A stretch of DNA of 64,000 bases, from the NCBI GenBank assembly GCA_041300525.1, contig JBGLNJ010000001.1, positions 2,108,001 through 2,172,000 of the forward strand, read 5' to 3'. Positions 24,607 to 34,077 of the stretch are shown one piece after another. The DNA is from JBGLNJ01 sp041300525 (GTDB lineage Bacteria; Chloroflexota; Anaerolineae; Fen-1058). Position numbers and translations under genes: made by a program. Every line of letters begins with the position of its first letter. Position 1 is the first letter of the stretch. Under the pieces are notes generated by a model. It was given only the letters and a program-made list of their open reading frames with translations, had not been told where the DNA came from and ran no database searches.

Positions 24607-25650
24607 ATGAACAACCCAGAGGTCGCTCAAACCCTCACCACGCTCGCCGACATGCTGGAAATCCAGGGCGAGGTGATTTACAAGATTCTGGCCTATCGCC
24701 GCGCGGCGGAAAACATTGCCAACTTTAGCCGCGACATTAACGAACTGCAACGCGAGGGTCAACTGCGCTCGATCCCCGGCGTGGGCGAGGCCATCGCCGA
24801 AAAGCTCGACGCGCTCCTCACCACCGGCCATTTCGATTTGCTCGACCGCGCCCGCGCCGAGGTGCCGGCCGGCGTCGTCGAGCTGCTACGCGTGCAAGAC
24901 GTCGGCCCGCGCAAGGCCCAGTTATTCTGGAAAAAACTCGACATCACGAGCATCGCCGAATTGGAAGCCGCCGCGCGCGAAGGCAGGCTGCGCAACCTGC
25001 CGGGCATGGGGGCCAAATCCGAAGCGAAAATCCTCGCCAACATACAAGCGTTCAAGCGCCGCGCCTCCGAGACGCGCATGCCGTTGGGCGTGGCTTACCC
25101 ACTTTCGCACGTTATCCTGGAAGAATTGATACAAGTCCCCAGCGTCCTGCGCGCCGCCTCCGCCGGCAGCCTGCGCCGGATGCGCGAAACCATCGGCGAC
25201 CTGGATTTCCTCGTCGCGTCAAACGATCCCCAGCCCGTGATGGATCGCTTCGTGGCGCTGCCGGTGGTGGCAGACGTCATCGCGCGCGGGCCGACCAAGG
25301 CAAGCGTGCGTCTTTCCAACGGGGCGCAGGCCGACCTGCGCGTGCTCGAACCGGCGCGCTGGGGAACGGCGCTGCAATACTTTACCGGCTCGCAAGCCCA
25401 CAACGTCCGCCTGCGCGAGATCGCGCAGAAGCAAGGACTCTCCCTGAACGAGTATGCCATCACGCGCGAAAAAGGCAGCAAAGAAATTCTATGCGCGGAA
25501 GAAGCGCAGGTTTACGCCCGGCTCGGCGTGCCGTTCATCCCGCCGGAGCTGCGTGAAGATCGCGGCGAGTTTGACCGCGAGATTCCTCGCCTGGTCGAGC
25601 AAAAAGACATTCTGGGCGATTTGCAAATGCACACGACGTGGAGCAAGAGT
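24607..25650 (+). pseudogene. polX: DNA polymerase X family, cut before the PHP domain
   Basis: About 348 residues remain of a roughly 570-residue enzyme. Two helix-hairpin-helix motifs (IPGVGEAIAEKL; LPGMGAKSEAKIL), the polymerase palm GS..R...ETIGDLDFLV with metal-binding DLD, and the third aspartate (QADLRV) are intact. The frame stops being PolX exactly at GDLQMHTTWS, the first motif of the C-terminal PHP nuclease domain. After about 25650 it reads the reverse side of an ABC ATPase. The polymerase core might still fold, but the loss coincides with a ~7-kb junction. Confidence 0.85.
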
Positions 25651-26087
25651 GCGCGCGCGAGGCCGAGCCGCTGCAGGTTGCCCGTCGAAAGTGTGCGGGC
25701 CGGACGGTCGGCATAAGCAGCCAGCCCGAACCGTTCGATGGCGCGCGCAGTGACAGCCGTGTTGGGAACGCCGTACAGCCGTCGGGCGACCTCCAGATTT
25801 TCGCGCACCGTGAGTTCCGGGTAGGCTGATGGCCTCTCGACCATGTGGCCGACCCGCCGCCACGGGCCGCGCCCGTTCGGGCCGACCAGCTCACCGAACA
25901 AAGCTACGCTGCCCGCGCTCGGACGGATCATACCGAGTATGGCGCGGATGGTGGTCGTCTTGCCCGCGCCATTGAGGCCGAGGAATCCGTATATCTCTCC
26001 CTGATCAACACGCAGGTCAACTTGGTCAACGGCCAGGACATTGCCATAGCGTTTCGATAGACCCTGTGTCTGGATCACGGTCGTCAT
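25645..26087 (-). pseudogene. ABC transporter ATPase, C-terminal third missing
   Basis: An ABC-2-type ATPase (VIQTQGLSKRYGNVLAVDQV) with Walker A (GLNGAGKTTT) and signature LSTGNLQRLGLARALL. It breaks off just before Walker B, where it meets the truncated PolX gene head-on at about 25648. Without Walker B and the H-loop it cannot hydrolyse ATP. It starts in a 4-base overlap with the ATPase gene upstream, so the operon was real before the break. Confidence 0.85.
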
Positions 26088-26827
26088 CTTGTTTCCCCCT
26101 TTATGATTTCTCCATCCGCCAGAAAAATCGCGCGCTTGACCCGTTTCAGCATGTCCCGGTCGTGCGTCGCCATGAGAATCGTCTTGCCCTGCCGCGCCAG
26201 TTCCTCGAACACGGCAAAGACGTCGTTGGCGGTGGCTGAGTCAAGACTGCCGGTGGGTTCGTCGGCCAGCAGCACGGGCGGATCGCAGGCCAGCGCGCGG
26301 GCGATGGCGATGCGCTGCTGTTGTCCGCCGGACATGGCCGACGGCAGCTTGCGCGCGTGTTCTGCGATGCCCACCTGATTGAGCAGGCGCATCGCGCGCT
26401 CCTTTTGCTCGCGCAGCGAGTAGCGATGAGCAAAGTCCATCGGCAGCATGACGTTCTGGATAACCGTCAGCGTGGGCAGCAATTGAAAGAACTGGAACAC
26501 GACGCCCACACTGCGGCCTCGCCACGCGGCGCGACCATCTTCGTTCAGCGCGTGGACTGCCGCGCCGGCCACGCGAATCTCGCCAGAGGTGGGCCGGTCA
26601 ATGCCCGAGATCAAGTTGACGAGCGTCGTCTTGCCCGCGCCGGACTTGCCCAGCACGACCACAAACTCGCCCGCGCCCACTTGCAAATCAATGCCCTTGA
26701 GCGCCGTCACCGTGTTGGCTTTGCCGCGGTATTCCTTCACAACTTGATGCAACTCGATGATAGGCCCGGCCGCTTGCTCTGCGCCGCCGTTGCCGGCACC
26801 GTTTCGTTTGAACATACCTTCCCACAT
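26084..26827 (-). CDS. LolD/MacB-type ABC ATPase, 247 aa
   Basis: Walker A (GKSGAGKTT), Q-loop (VFQFFQLLP), signature MSGGQQQR, Walker B (VLLADEPTGSLD) and H-loop (MATHD) are present. A glycine-rich N-terminal extension (about 20 residues) precedes the domain. About 60% of visible residues match the next ATPase gene upstream, so the two are tandem paralogues. A permease gene is not in view; it may lie beyond the junction at 25.65 kb. Confidence 0.9.
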   Translation of the reverse strand: MWEGMFKRNGAGNGGAEQAAGPIIELHQVVKEYRGKANTVTALKGIDLQVGAGEFVVVLGKSGAGKTTLVNLISGIDRPTSGEIRVAGAAVHALNEDGRAAWRGRSVGVVFQFFQLLPTLTVIQNVMLPMDFAHRYSLREQKERAMRLLNQVGIAEHARKLPSAMSGGQQQRIAIARALACDPPVLLADEPTGSLDSATANDVFAVFEELARQGKTILMATHDRDMLKRVKRAIFLADGEIIKGETR

Positions 26828-26837
26828 GATTGTCTCT

Positions 26838-26884
26838 CTATCTCTTGTCTCTATCTCTATCTCTATCTCTATCTCTATCTCTCG
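26838..26884. repeat. CTATCT hexanucleotide microsatellite
   Basis: About six to seven tandem copies of CTATCT between the two ATPase genes; it could slip during replication. A related GAGATA run sits at 54140-54180. Confidence 0.85.
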
Positions 26885-27624
26885 ACCTCATCCACAATCT
26901 TCCCATCGGCCATGACGACAGTGCGCCGCGCGCGCTGCGCCAGGTCGTCGTCGTGCGTCACCATCAGGATCGTCTTGCCGCTGTCCACCAGATTCTCGAA
27001 CAACCGAAAGACCGATTCGGCGGTCTTGGAATCCAGGTTACCCGTCGGCTCGTCGGCAGCCAGGAGCGGCGGATCGCAGGCCAAGGCGCGAGCGATGGCA
27101 ATGCTCTGTTGCTGTCCGCCGGAAAGCGCCAGCGGCAGTTTGTAAGCGTACTCGGCCATGTCCACCTGTTCGAGCAGGCGCATCGCCCGCTCGTAGCGCT
27201 CGACAGGCGAATACAGCTTGCCAAAGTCCATCGGCAGCATCACGTTCTCCACCGCCGTCAGCGTGGGCAGCAGTTGAAAGAACTGGAACACCACGCCGAT
27301 AGTGTGTCCACGCCACACAGCGATTTGCCCTTCGCGGAGCATGTTCACCGCCGTGCCGCCCACGACCACCTCGCCCGACGTGGGCCGATCAATGCCCGTG
27401 ATCATGTTGATGAGCGTGGACTTGCCGCAGCCGGACTTGCCGACAATGGTGACAAATTCGCCCGCGCGGATTTGCAGATCAATCCCCTTGAGCGCGGTGA
27501 ATTTGCCTGCGGCACTTTCAAAAGTCTTGACCACGTTGCGCAGGTCAATTAACGGGCGGTCGCCATTTCCACCGTGGCCGTTGGATGTTGGATTGCTATT
27601 GCGCTTCAGACTGAATCCGAGCAT
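26875..27624 (-). CDS. LolD/MacB-type ABC ATPase, 249 aa
   Basis: Walker A (GKSGCGKST), Q-loop (VFQFFQLLP), LSGGQQQ signature, Walker B (LLAADEPTGNLD) and H-loop (MVTHD) are intact. ATG 27624 is preferred because GAGG lies 7 bases upstream; the frame is open to 27654 and would overlap the small gene upstream. It is first of three ATPase genes in one direction, pointing to an export system with duplicated ATP-binding subunits. Confidence 0.88.
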   Translation of the reverse strand: MLGFSLKRNSNPTSNGHGGNGDRPLIDLRNVVKTFESAAGKFTALKGIDLQIRAGEFVTIVGKSGCGKSTLINMITGIDRPTSGEVVVGGTAVNMLREGQIAVWRGHTIGVVFQFFQLLPTLTAVENVMLPMDFGKLYSPVERYERAMRLLEQVDMAEYAYKLPLALSGGQQQSIAIARALACDPPLLAADEPTGNLDSKTAESVFRLFENLVDSGKTILMVTHDDDLAQRARRTVVMADGKIVDEVER

Positions 27625-27862
27625 CGTCATCCTCAAGACCCTGCGAGTTCGCAAGGTCAGTTCGGTTCAAAAAGACAAGCGTCAAGCCCAGATACAGGAT
27701 CCGGTTCAGTACACCGTGCAAGGCTGCCTGGTCGGGCAGCGCGCCGGAGAGCAATGCTTCGCCGTTCGGCAAGTTGTCAATCGCCAGCCCGCCGAACCGC
27801 TCGGCCCACTGGTTGGACAGGTGGCCTCTGACGCGGATCTCGTAATGCGCCGGATCAGGCAC
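27596..27862 (-). CDS. Small conserved protein, 88 aa
   Basis: GTG start with AAAGGAG upstream. HYEIRVRGHLSNQWAERFGG, then LPNGEALLSGALPDQAALHG and LNRILYLGLTLV, form a compact alpha/beta protein that I recall as a frequent companion of MalT-type LuxR regulators in Chloroflexota (recalled, not searched). Its last 25 residues overlap the start of the ATPase gene and contain a GACC..GGTC palindrome, so the C-terminus may have been altered. Biochemical function unknown. Confidence 0.65.
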   Translation of the reverse strand: MPDPAHYEIRVRGHLSNQWAERFGGLAIDNLPNGEALLSGALPDQAALHGVLNRILYLGLTLVFLNRTDLANSQGLEDDDARIQSEAQ

Positions 27863-28024
27863 GCTCGTCTCCTTTCACGCCAACAGTTTACTCCCAAAGC
27901 GGGTGGAGTGTGATCAATCCAAAGATGGATGAGTGGATGGAAAGAGTGGAGGCGTAAAGAGCACAAAAAAGCCGCCTTCCTATCGCGAAAAGACGGACTG
28001 TTCGAGGCGCGTTCCAGTTGACGA

Positions 28025-30841
28025 CTAGAGCAGCTTGAATTCCCTGGCGCGGGCGACGGCCTGCGTGCGGCTCTGCACGCCGAGCTTGGTGAAAATGTTG
28101 TTGACGTGAGTCTTGACCGTGCTGACGGCGAGAACGAGTTTCGCGGCAATTTCTTGATTCGACAAACCGTCGGCAACCAGCCGCAGCACTTCTAACTCGC
28201 GCTCGCTCAACGGCTCGACGAGGTTTTGGATCGCGGACACCTGCACTCCCGAAGGGGGGCGGTGCAGGTGTTTTTGATTTTGGATTGGGGCCGGCACAGG
28301 ATTGACTTGGGGGAATGCCTGCAACAAGCGATCTATGTAAGCATAAAGTGGACGATCCGAAATCCGCAATCGAAAATCCGAAATCAACAATCGCATCGGC
28401 TCGCCCTCGTCCACAAAGATGCGGACGTGGCCTTCGGGTTCGGCCCACTCGAGCGCGCGTTGAAGCGAATCCAGCGCCGCGTCGGCGTGTCCCTGGCTGT
28501 AAAGCGCCAACGCCTGGAGCGCTCCTAGCTCGATGCAGGCGCCCAGCCAGCCACCTGTCTCAGCGGCCTGGACAAGTGGCGCAAGTGTGCGGAGAGCCTG
28601 GTCGAACTCGCCCTGGGCGAGGAACACGCGGGCCAGGGTGGACTGTTCGATCTCGCGCATGAAAAAGACGAGCAGCTTGTCGCTATCCTCCAGCGTCTCC
28701 GCCAGGCCGTTTACCGATGCAGCCCAGCGCGTGGCGGAGGCTACGTCACCGTGGGCCAGCCACAGGCGCGCGCGATGAGCGATGATCTGCGCCACGGTGA
28801 AGGGAGAGAGGCGACGTTCCTGCACCAATTGCTCGGCTTTGCTAAAGATGTCGTAGGCGCTGCCCCAGTCGCCACGCGCTCGCTTGACGCGCGCCAGGGC
28901 CACGTAGCAATCGGCCACGACCTCGGCATTGCCCCACTGCTCGCCTATCTCGACGCTGCGCATCAGGTATCGCTCGGCTTCGTCCAGTTGGTTCTGCTCG
29001 CGCAACAACTCGCCCAGTCCCTGGTAGATCATGCCCAGGCCGGGCGAAAGCGGCCTGGCCCAGCCCGCGTCCGAGCGCTGCGCGTCGGCTTCGGCAATGC
29101 GCGCACCCTGGCGAAAGGTTTGGGCTGCCTCCCGCAAATGTCCTTGCAGCATTTGAAAAGAGGCGCGCATGTGAAACGAGAGTACGACCGCCAGCGAGTC
29201 TGCGGTCTGGCTGTGCTCCAGTGTGTCGGGCACTTGAGCCGCGGACTGGTCTTGATCCAGATAGTGCGAAAAACCCTGAATCCACATCGCAAAGTTGCGC
29301 GGGAGCGCGTCCCCTTCGGGCAGGTACTGGAGCGACTCGCGCGCCAGTCGCCCCGCGTCCGGCATATCGCCTTCAAAGATCGCCCGGTAAGCGCGGATCA
29401 TTTTGACCTGGCCCAGCAGCTCGCGACTGTCCACATCTTGCGTGTCGGGGGACACCAGGCTTTCAGCCTTTTGCAATAGAGGCTCGACGGTTTGCATTTG
29501 GCCCGTAAAGGCCATCACCCACGCGCTCAACACACACAGCCTAGGCCGCGAGTGCAAAATAGCTTCGGGCAGCGCCTTGAGCCAGGCGCCGACCGTCGTC
29601 ATCTCGCTCCGCAAGAGCACGTTGATGGCCGCCTGTTCGATCAGGCCGGCGGCGCGTTCCACGTCTTGCGCATCCAGCGCGTGCCCGATGGCTTCCGATA
29701 CAAAGCCGTTTTGCTCGTGCCACACGCTGGCGCGGCGGTGTAGCTCGGCCACCTGATCCGGCGGCCGCTCATTCAGGTAGCCGCGCAACAAGTCGCCGAA
29801 CAGGCGATGATAGCGATACCACTTGCGCGCGTCGTCGAGCGGCGTGAGAAAGAGATTGGCCCGATCCAACTGGCTGAGGATCGCCTGGCTGTCTGAGCGA
29901 CGCGTGACCGCATCACACAGCGGGCCGCTCAGTTGGTCGAGGGTGCAAGTTTCCAGCAGAAACGAGCGGACGTTGGGGGCCTGATGCTGCAATACCTCTT
30001 CGGTGAGATAGTCGAGGATGTAGCGACTGGTTCCAGTGAACGACTCGATAAAGCCGCGCGCGTTTTGGCCTGGCGTGGCAAGCGTCCCTTGCAAAGCAAG
30101 GGCGGCCAGTTGCAATCCGGCAATCCATCCCTCCGTGCGGGCCTCCAGCGCCGCAACATCCTCCGTCGAGAGATTCAAGCTCATCACCTGATTGAGAAAG
30201 ACGGCCGCTTCTTCCGGCGTGAAGCGCAAGTCGGCCGCGCGCAGCTCAACCAGTTGACCTCGGGCGCGCAGACGAGCTAGAGGCAACGGCGGATCCACAC
30301 GAGTGGTGATGACCAGGCGCATGCGTGGCGGGAGATGGTCGAGCAGAAATGTGACCGCCTCGTGGATCGGCTCGGCGGCGATCACGTGATAATCGTCCAG
30401 CACCAGCACACAGTCGGCGGACAGGCTGGTCAAGCTGTTGACCAGTGTGGTGAGGATCACTTTGAGCGGCGGGTGATGGCGCGATTGAAGTAGAGCACGC
30501 GCGTCTGCCAGACTCGCGCTTTGGCCTGCCTCGGCCGGCAGCGTCTCTAGTGCAGCCACGAGATAAGTCAAAAAGCGCGCGGGGTCATTGTCGCCGTCGT
30601 CGAGCGAAAGCCAGGCCACCCCCACCCCACCCTCCCCCGCAACGCGGGGGAGGGCAAGGGAGGGGGCAAGCCACTCACCGACCAAGGTGGTCTTGCCAAA
30701 ACCGGCCGGCGCAGAGATGAGCGTGAGCTTGCACGCTCCGCGCAAGCCAGCGTTCAGCCGCTCGATCAGGCGCGGGCGCGGCACGCAGTTCGAACGGGCA
30801 GGCGGGGTATAGAGTTTCGTCGTCAGGAGCAGCGTGGTCAT
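28025..30841 (-). CDS. MalT-like LuxR-family ATP-dependent transcriptional regulator, 938 aa
   Basis: An N-terminal STAND-type ATPase (Walker A SAPAGFGKTT at 43-52; Walker B CVLVLDDYH) is followed by a winged-helix/arm region, a long TPR-like superhelix (about 380-800) that normally binds the inducer or ATPase partner, and a GerE/LuxR HTH (about 870-930: LSERELEVLRLVADGLSNQE, STVKTHVNNIFTKL). Unusually, residues 61-75 (SLALPRVAGEGGVGV) come from a palindromic GC-rich repeat inserted in frame. Its targets are probably the small protein and transporter genes downstream, by position only. Confidence 0.9.
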   Translation of the reverse strand: MTTLLLTTKLYTPPARSNCVPRPRLIERLNAGLRGACKLTLISAPAGFGKTTLVGEWLAPSLALPRVAGEGGVGVAWLSLDDGDNDPARFLTYLVAALETLPAEAGQSASLADARALLQSRHHPPLKVILTTLVNSLTSLSADCVLVLDDYHVIAAEPIHEAVTFLLDHLPPRMRLVITTRVDPPLPLARLRARGQLVELRAADLRFTPEEAAVFLNQVMSLNLSTEDVAALEARTEGWIAGLQLAALALQGTLATPGQNARGFIESFTGTSRYILDYLTEEVLQHQAPNVRSFLLETCTLDQLSGPLCDAVTRRSDSQAILSQLDRANLFLTPLDDARKWYRYHRLFGDLLRGYLNERPPDQVAELHRRASVWHEQNGFVSEAIGHALDAQDVERAAGLIEQAAINVLLRSEMTTVGAWLKALPEAILHSRPRLCVLSAWVMAFTGQMQTVEPLLQKAESLVSPDTQDVDSRELLGQVKMIRAYRAIFEGDMPDAGRLARESLQYLPEGDALPRNFAMWIQGFSHYLDQDQSAAQVPDTLEHSQTADSLAVVLSFHMRASFQMLQGHLREAAQTFRQGARIAEADAQRSDAGWARPLSPGLGMIYQGLGELLREQNQLDEAERYLMRSVEIGEQWGNAEVVADCYVALARVKRARGDWGSAYDIFSKAEQLVQERRLSPFTVAQIIAHRARLWLAHGDVASATRWAASVNGLAETLEDSDKLLVFFMREIEQSTLARVFLAQGEFDQALRTLAPLVQAAETGGWLGACIELGALQALALYSQGHADAALDSLQRALEWAEPEGHVRIFVDEGEPMRLLISDFRLRISDRPLYAYIDRLLQAFPQVNPVPAPIQNQKHLHRPPSGVQVSAIQNLVEPLSERELEVLRLVADGLSNQEIAAKLVLAVSTVKTHVNNIFTKLGVQSRTQAVARAREFKLL
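30623..30672. repeat. Palindromic GC-rich repeat inside the regulator gene
   Basis: CACCCTCCCCCGC and GCGGGGGAGGG form a hairpin; a relative lies between genes at 41525-41578. Related MalT-type proteins usually have GEWLA directly before VAWLSLD, so this is an in-frame insertion. Confidence 0.6.
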
Positions 30842-30974
30842 GGCGACTGAATCTTATCACGTTTTGCCCGCAACTCAAAACAATGTCACCGTCGGTTCGC
30901 TATCTGCGCTGACTCATTCGGCGGTCTTGGCTGAAAGCCTGGCTTTGCCGCGCGGGGCGGCGCCGTCTGGCTCG

Positions 30975-31180
30975 CTAACGCACTCAAGTGCAGCCAGGCG
31001 AAAGCGATCAGTTGTGCGCGAGTGATGGACGCGAAGAGCGGATCGCTCGCAAAGTAGAGTTGCAGTTTTTTAAAGCTGCTGCGATAATCAACCATCGTGT
31101 GTGGACTTTTTGCCGGTCGCGGCTTTGTAGCGGAGCATGCCTTCGCTGGCTTGCGAAAGCTTTAACGTGTTGTTACCCAT
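30975..31180 (-). pseudogene. Tyrosine recombinase, frameshifted N-terminal fragment
   Basis: MGNNTLKLSQASEGMLRYKA in one frame continues, after a one-base slip near 31085, as DYRSSFKKLQLYFASDPLFA and SITRAQLIAF in the next. Together they match the SAM-like core-binding domain of phage-type integrases. The catalytic domain (R-H-R-Y) is gone. GGAG precedes the ATG. It lies 160 bp from tRNA-Pro, a usual integration target. The rest of 30842-31340 has only a hairpin and no gene. Confidence 0.7.
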
Positions 31181-31298
31181 GTGGTCTCCTCTCTGGAAAA
31201 GAATTCCGAGTATGCAGACAGAGCTTTTTTTTGTTCCAGAGAGAGACTAACCGTGAGGTCTCAGGTTCCCGACGAGGATGTCGAAAGGGCTTGGATCA

Positions 31299-31416
<118 letters not shown>

Positions 31417-31507
31417 ATGTGTCGAGCGGCATTATACCTTACTCATCCCATCCTGACAAGTGGAACGGGACCTTCAGGCTTTCCAAAACTTGGCCTTTGA
31501 GGACACC

Positions 31508-32371
31508 ATGACTCTAAACACATTGGCGCTTTTGATTCTTGCGGCGCTGCTGCACTGCGGCGCGCACGTCGCCTTGAAGCGAGCGGCCGACAAACTGGCG
31601 TTTGCCTGGTGGCAACTGCTGGCCATCATCGTCGTCTATTCGCCGGTCTTGCTGACGTCCCGATGGGATTGGCCGCCGACCGTGTGGCTGATCGTCGTCG
31701 GAAGCGCCGTGGCGGAAGCCGCCTACTTTTACACGACGAGCCGCGCTTACACGCTGGGCGATCTTTCGGTGACGTATCCGCTGGCGAGAGGCAGTGCGCC
31801 GTTGTTTATTACGTTGTGGGCCGTCTTGTTCCTGCGCGAGCGGCCTTCTGCCCTGGGCTATGCCGGCATCGTCGTGATCGCGTTAGGACTGTTCCTGGTC
31901 AACTTGCCAGGCCTCGCGGACATGGCGCGCCCGCTGCGCGGGTTGGCGCAACCCGCATCCCGCTGGGCCTTGACCGCCGGGTTGTGCATTGGCATCTACT
32001 CGACGCTGGATAAGGTGGGTGTCAAGTTTATCTCGCCGCTGCTGTACATCTACATCGTCCTCGTTGTGACGTGGCTGGTGATGACTCCGGGGTGGTGGTT
32101 TGCCAGGAAGACGAACTTGCTCACGGCGGAATGGCGTGCGAACAAGTGGAGCGCGGCATTAGCCGGCGTTGCCGTGATGGGCGCATACACGTTGGTGCTC
32201 ATGGCGATGCAGCGCAGCCCGGTGAGCTACGTGGGCAGCGTGCGCGAGATGAGTGTTGTGCTGACCGCATGGGTGGGCAGCACGTTTCTGGGCGAGGGCA
32301 AGACCAGGCTGCGCGTGACCGCGTCGGCGCTCGTCGCTGTAGGGATTTTGCTGATCGCTATTGGCGGCTGA
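31508..32371 (+). CDS. EamA/DMT-family transporter, 287 aa
   Basis: Ten hydrophobic helices in two repeated EamA halves (LLILAALLHCGAHVALKRAA start; YPLARGSAPLFITLWAVLFL end of half 1; VAVMGAYTLVLMAMQRSPVS in half 2). GAGG lies before ATG 31508; the frame is open further upstream without a site. Members export amino acids, nucleotides or other small metabolites; the substrate is not predictable here. It stands alone. Confidence 0.88.
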   Translation: MTLNTLALLILAALLHCGAHVALKRAADKLAFAWWQLLAIIVVYSPVLLTSRWDWPPTVWLIVVGSAVAEAAYFYTTSRAYTLGDLSVTYPLARGSAPLFITLWAVLFLRERPSALGYAGIVVIALGLFLVNLPGLADMARPLRGLAQPASRWALTAGLCIGIYSTLDKVGVKFISPLLYIYIVLVVTWLVMTPGWWFARKTNLLTAEWRANKWSAALAGVAVMGAYTLVLMAMQRSPVSYVGSVREMSVVLTAWVGSTFLGEGKTRLRVTASALVAVGILLIAIGG

Positions 32372-32379
32372 ACACTCGT

Positions 32380-32407
32380 TTGACTTTTCCGGCGCAAGAC
32401 ATAGAAT
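32380..32407 (+). promoter_or_regulatory. Sigma-70-type promoter
   Basis: TTGACT (32380-32385), 16-bp spacer, TAGAAT (32402-32407), upstream of the small basic protein at 32445. Confidence 0.55.
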
Positions 32408-32444
32408 CATTGGCGAACCTGATTGAGACAGTGAGGCAATCGCC

Positions 32445-32644
32445 ATGAAACAGCGCGCCAAGAAAAAACCGGCTTCAACTCTGGGCAAGAAACCGAGAGC
32501 CAAAAAGGCCGCCGTGCCAGCCGACACGCGCTGGCAGACCTGCTCGATCTGCAAGACCATCCCCGACCGCTCGTGGGCGTTCTGGAAGGGCGGCGACCAG
32601 CGAGAGAACAACCTGCCCCCTTCCATGGACCTTTTCAAGATCGT
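32445..32644 (+). pseudogene. Small basic protein with CxxC, C-terminus cut
   Basis: A lysine-rich N-terminus (MKQRAKKKPASTLGKKPRAK) is followed by TRWQTCSICKTIPDRSWAFW and NLPPSMDLFKIV. One CxxC is visible; a zinc ribbon would need a second pair, presumably lost. At about 32645 the sequence becomes the middle of a PgpH-type gene in another frame, another ~7-kb junction. It has its own promoter. Family not recognised. Confidence 0.55.
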
Positions 32645-32646
32645 CA

Positions 32647-33480
32647 TTGGCAGCCGGCGCTGTCAATGGCGGCCTGGCAGCCAGCCTGTCTATCGGCGGG
32701 CTGTTTCTCATCGGCAATCTGTTCGACGTGACGACGACGCTGCAACTGTTGGAACTGGCGCGCCCCACTCACCCCCTGCTGCAACTGCTGCTGATGAAAA
32801 CACCCGGCACTTATCATCACACCTTGATGGTCGCCAACCTGGCTGAACAGGCCGCCGGGCGCATCGGCGCCGACCCGCTCCTGGTGCGCGTGGGCGCGTT
32901 CTATCACGACGTGGGCAAGACCGCGCGGCCTTATATGTTCGTCGAAAATCAAGTGGAAGGCAGCAACGTGCACGAGAAACTGGACCCGCGCACCAGCGCC
33001 GAAGTCATCGTGCGGCACGTCCCGGACGGTCTGGAGTTGGCAAGGCGCTACAGGTTGCCCAGCCGCATTCGCGCCTTTATCCCCGAACATCACGGAACGA
33101 TGCGCGCCGGTTTCCTGTACCACAAGGCCGTCCAGCAAGCCGGCGGCGACGAATCGCAAGTGGACGACCGGCTCTTCCGGTATCCCGGCCCCAAACCCCA
33201 AAGCAAAGAGACCGCGCTCTTGATGTTGGCCGACGGCTGCGAGGCCGCCGTCCGAGCCAAGGGGCCATCCTCGGTCGAAGAGTTGAGCGAGACCGTCCGC
33301 AAAGTCATCGCCGACCGTATCGCCTGCAACCAGTTGAGCGACTGCCCGCTCACACTGCACGACCTGGACTTGATCCGCGAGTCGTTCACGCTCACCTTAC
33401 AAGGCGTGTTCCATCCCCGGATCCAGTACCCGGAGATGATTGAAACCAAGACACCCAATACTGGAGAAGAAAATCCATAG
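32647..33480 (+). pseudogene. PgpH/7TM-HD-type phosphodiesterase, C-terminal part
   Basis: The remaining 277 residues begin in the last membrane helices (LAASLSIGGLFLIGNLFDVT), then TTLQLLELARPTHPLLQLLL and the HD phosphohydrolase domain: TYHHTLMVANLAEQ, AFYHDVGK and the second half-site FIPEHHGT. In Listeria and Bacillus this domain degrades cyclic di-AMP. The N-terminal extracellular domain and first helices are missing, cut at about 32645. Catalytic histidines and aspartate are intact. In complete genomes ybeY and dgkA often follow pgpH, as here. Confidence 0.88.
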
Positions 33481-33482
33481 CG

Positions 33483-33590
33483 CGGCACGCTTCGCGCCGC
33501 AACCAAGTTTTTTATCCGCGAATGGACGCGAATCTTTCAAGGATTAGTGAAGATTCGCGTAATTCGCGGAAGAAAAAGTGCGACAAATCA
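33483..33590. repeat. Interspersed TTCGCG-rich repeat, inverted copy
   Basis: Inverse complement of the repeat at 18850-19120; it shares the GATTCGCGTAATTCGCGGAA core and the GCTTCGCGCCGCAACCAAG end. It separates pgpH from ybeY. Confidence 0.75.
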
Positions 33591-33600
33591 GGGAGTAGCC

Positions 33601-34077
33601 ATGCCCAAGATCGCCGTGCGCGCCGACAGCGCGTATCGCAAAAAAATCGACTCACGCCGTCTGCGCGAGGCAGCCCAAAAGACACTCGCCCACGAGAGCG
33701 CGCTGAGCCGCGCCGAGATCACCCTCGTCATCACCGGCGACGATGAAATCCGTGACCTCAATCGCAAGTATCGCGGCATGGACGCGCCCACGGACGTTTT
33801 GTCCTTCGCGGAAACGGAAGCCGACGCGCGCTTTGTGGCCTCGCCAGTCGAGGCGGCCTACCTGGGCGACGTGGTCATCTCGTACCCGCGCGCGGAAGCG
33901 CAGGCAGTCACCGCCGGACACTCCGTCGCCGATGAACTGTTGCTGCTGGTCGTACACGGCGTGTTACACTTGCTAGGTCACGACCACGCAGGCCGAGCCG
34001 AGAAGCGCAAGATGTGGGCCGCACAGGAAGAAATCCTGAACGAACTCGGCGTCCATATCAAAATCAATACGGCATGA
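33601..34077 (+). CDS. ybeY: Endoribonuclease YbeY (rRNA maturation factor), 158 aa
   Basis: The zinc-binding signature HGVLHLLGHDH (H119, H123, H129) and GMDAPTDVLSF are diagnostic. YbeY processes the 3' end of 16S rRNA and takes part in ribosome quality control. ATG 33601 has AGGGAG upstream. The stop overlaps dgkA by ATGA, so they are translationally coupled. Confidence 0.95.
   Translation: MPKIAVRADSAYRKKIDSRRLREAAQKTLAHESALSRAEITLVITGDDEIRDLNRKYRGMDAPTDVLSFAETEADARFVASPVEAAYLGDVVISYPRAEAQAVTAGHSVADELLLLVVHGVLHLLGHDHAGRAEKRKMWAAQEEILNELGVHIKINTA

Noticed and set aside
26830..27552. Frame encoding a Leu-Ser repeat N-terminus
   Set aside because: It translates the CTATCT microsatellite and then the antisense of an ABC ATPase.
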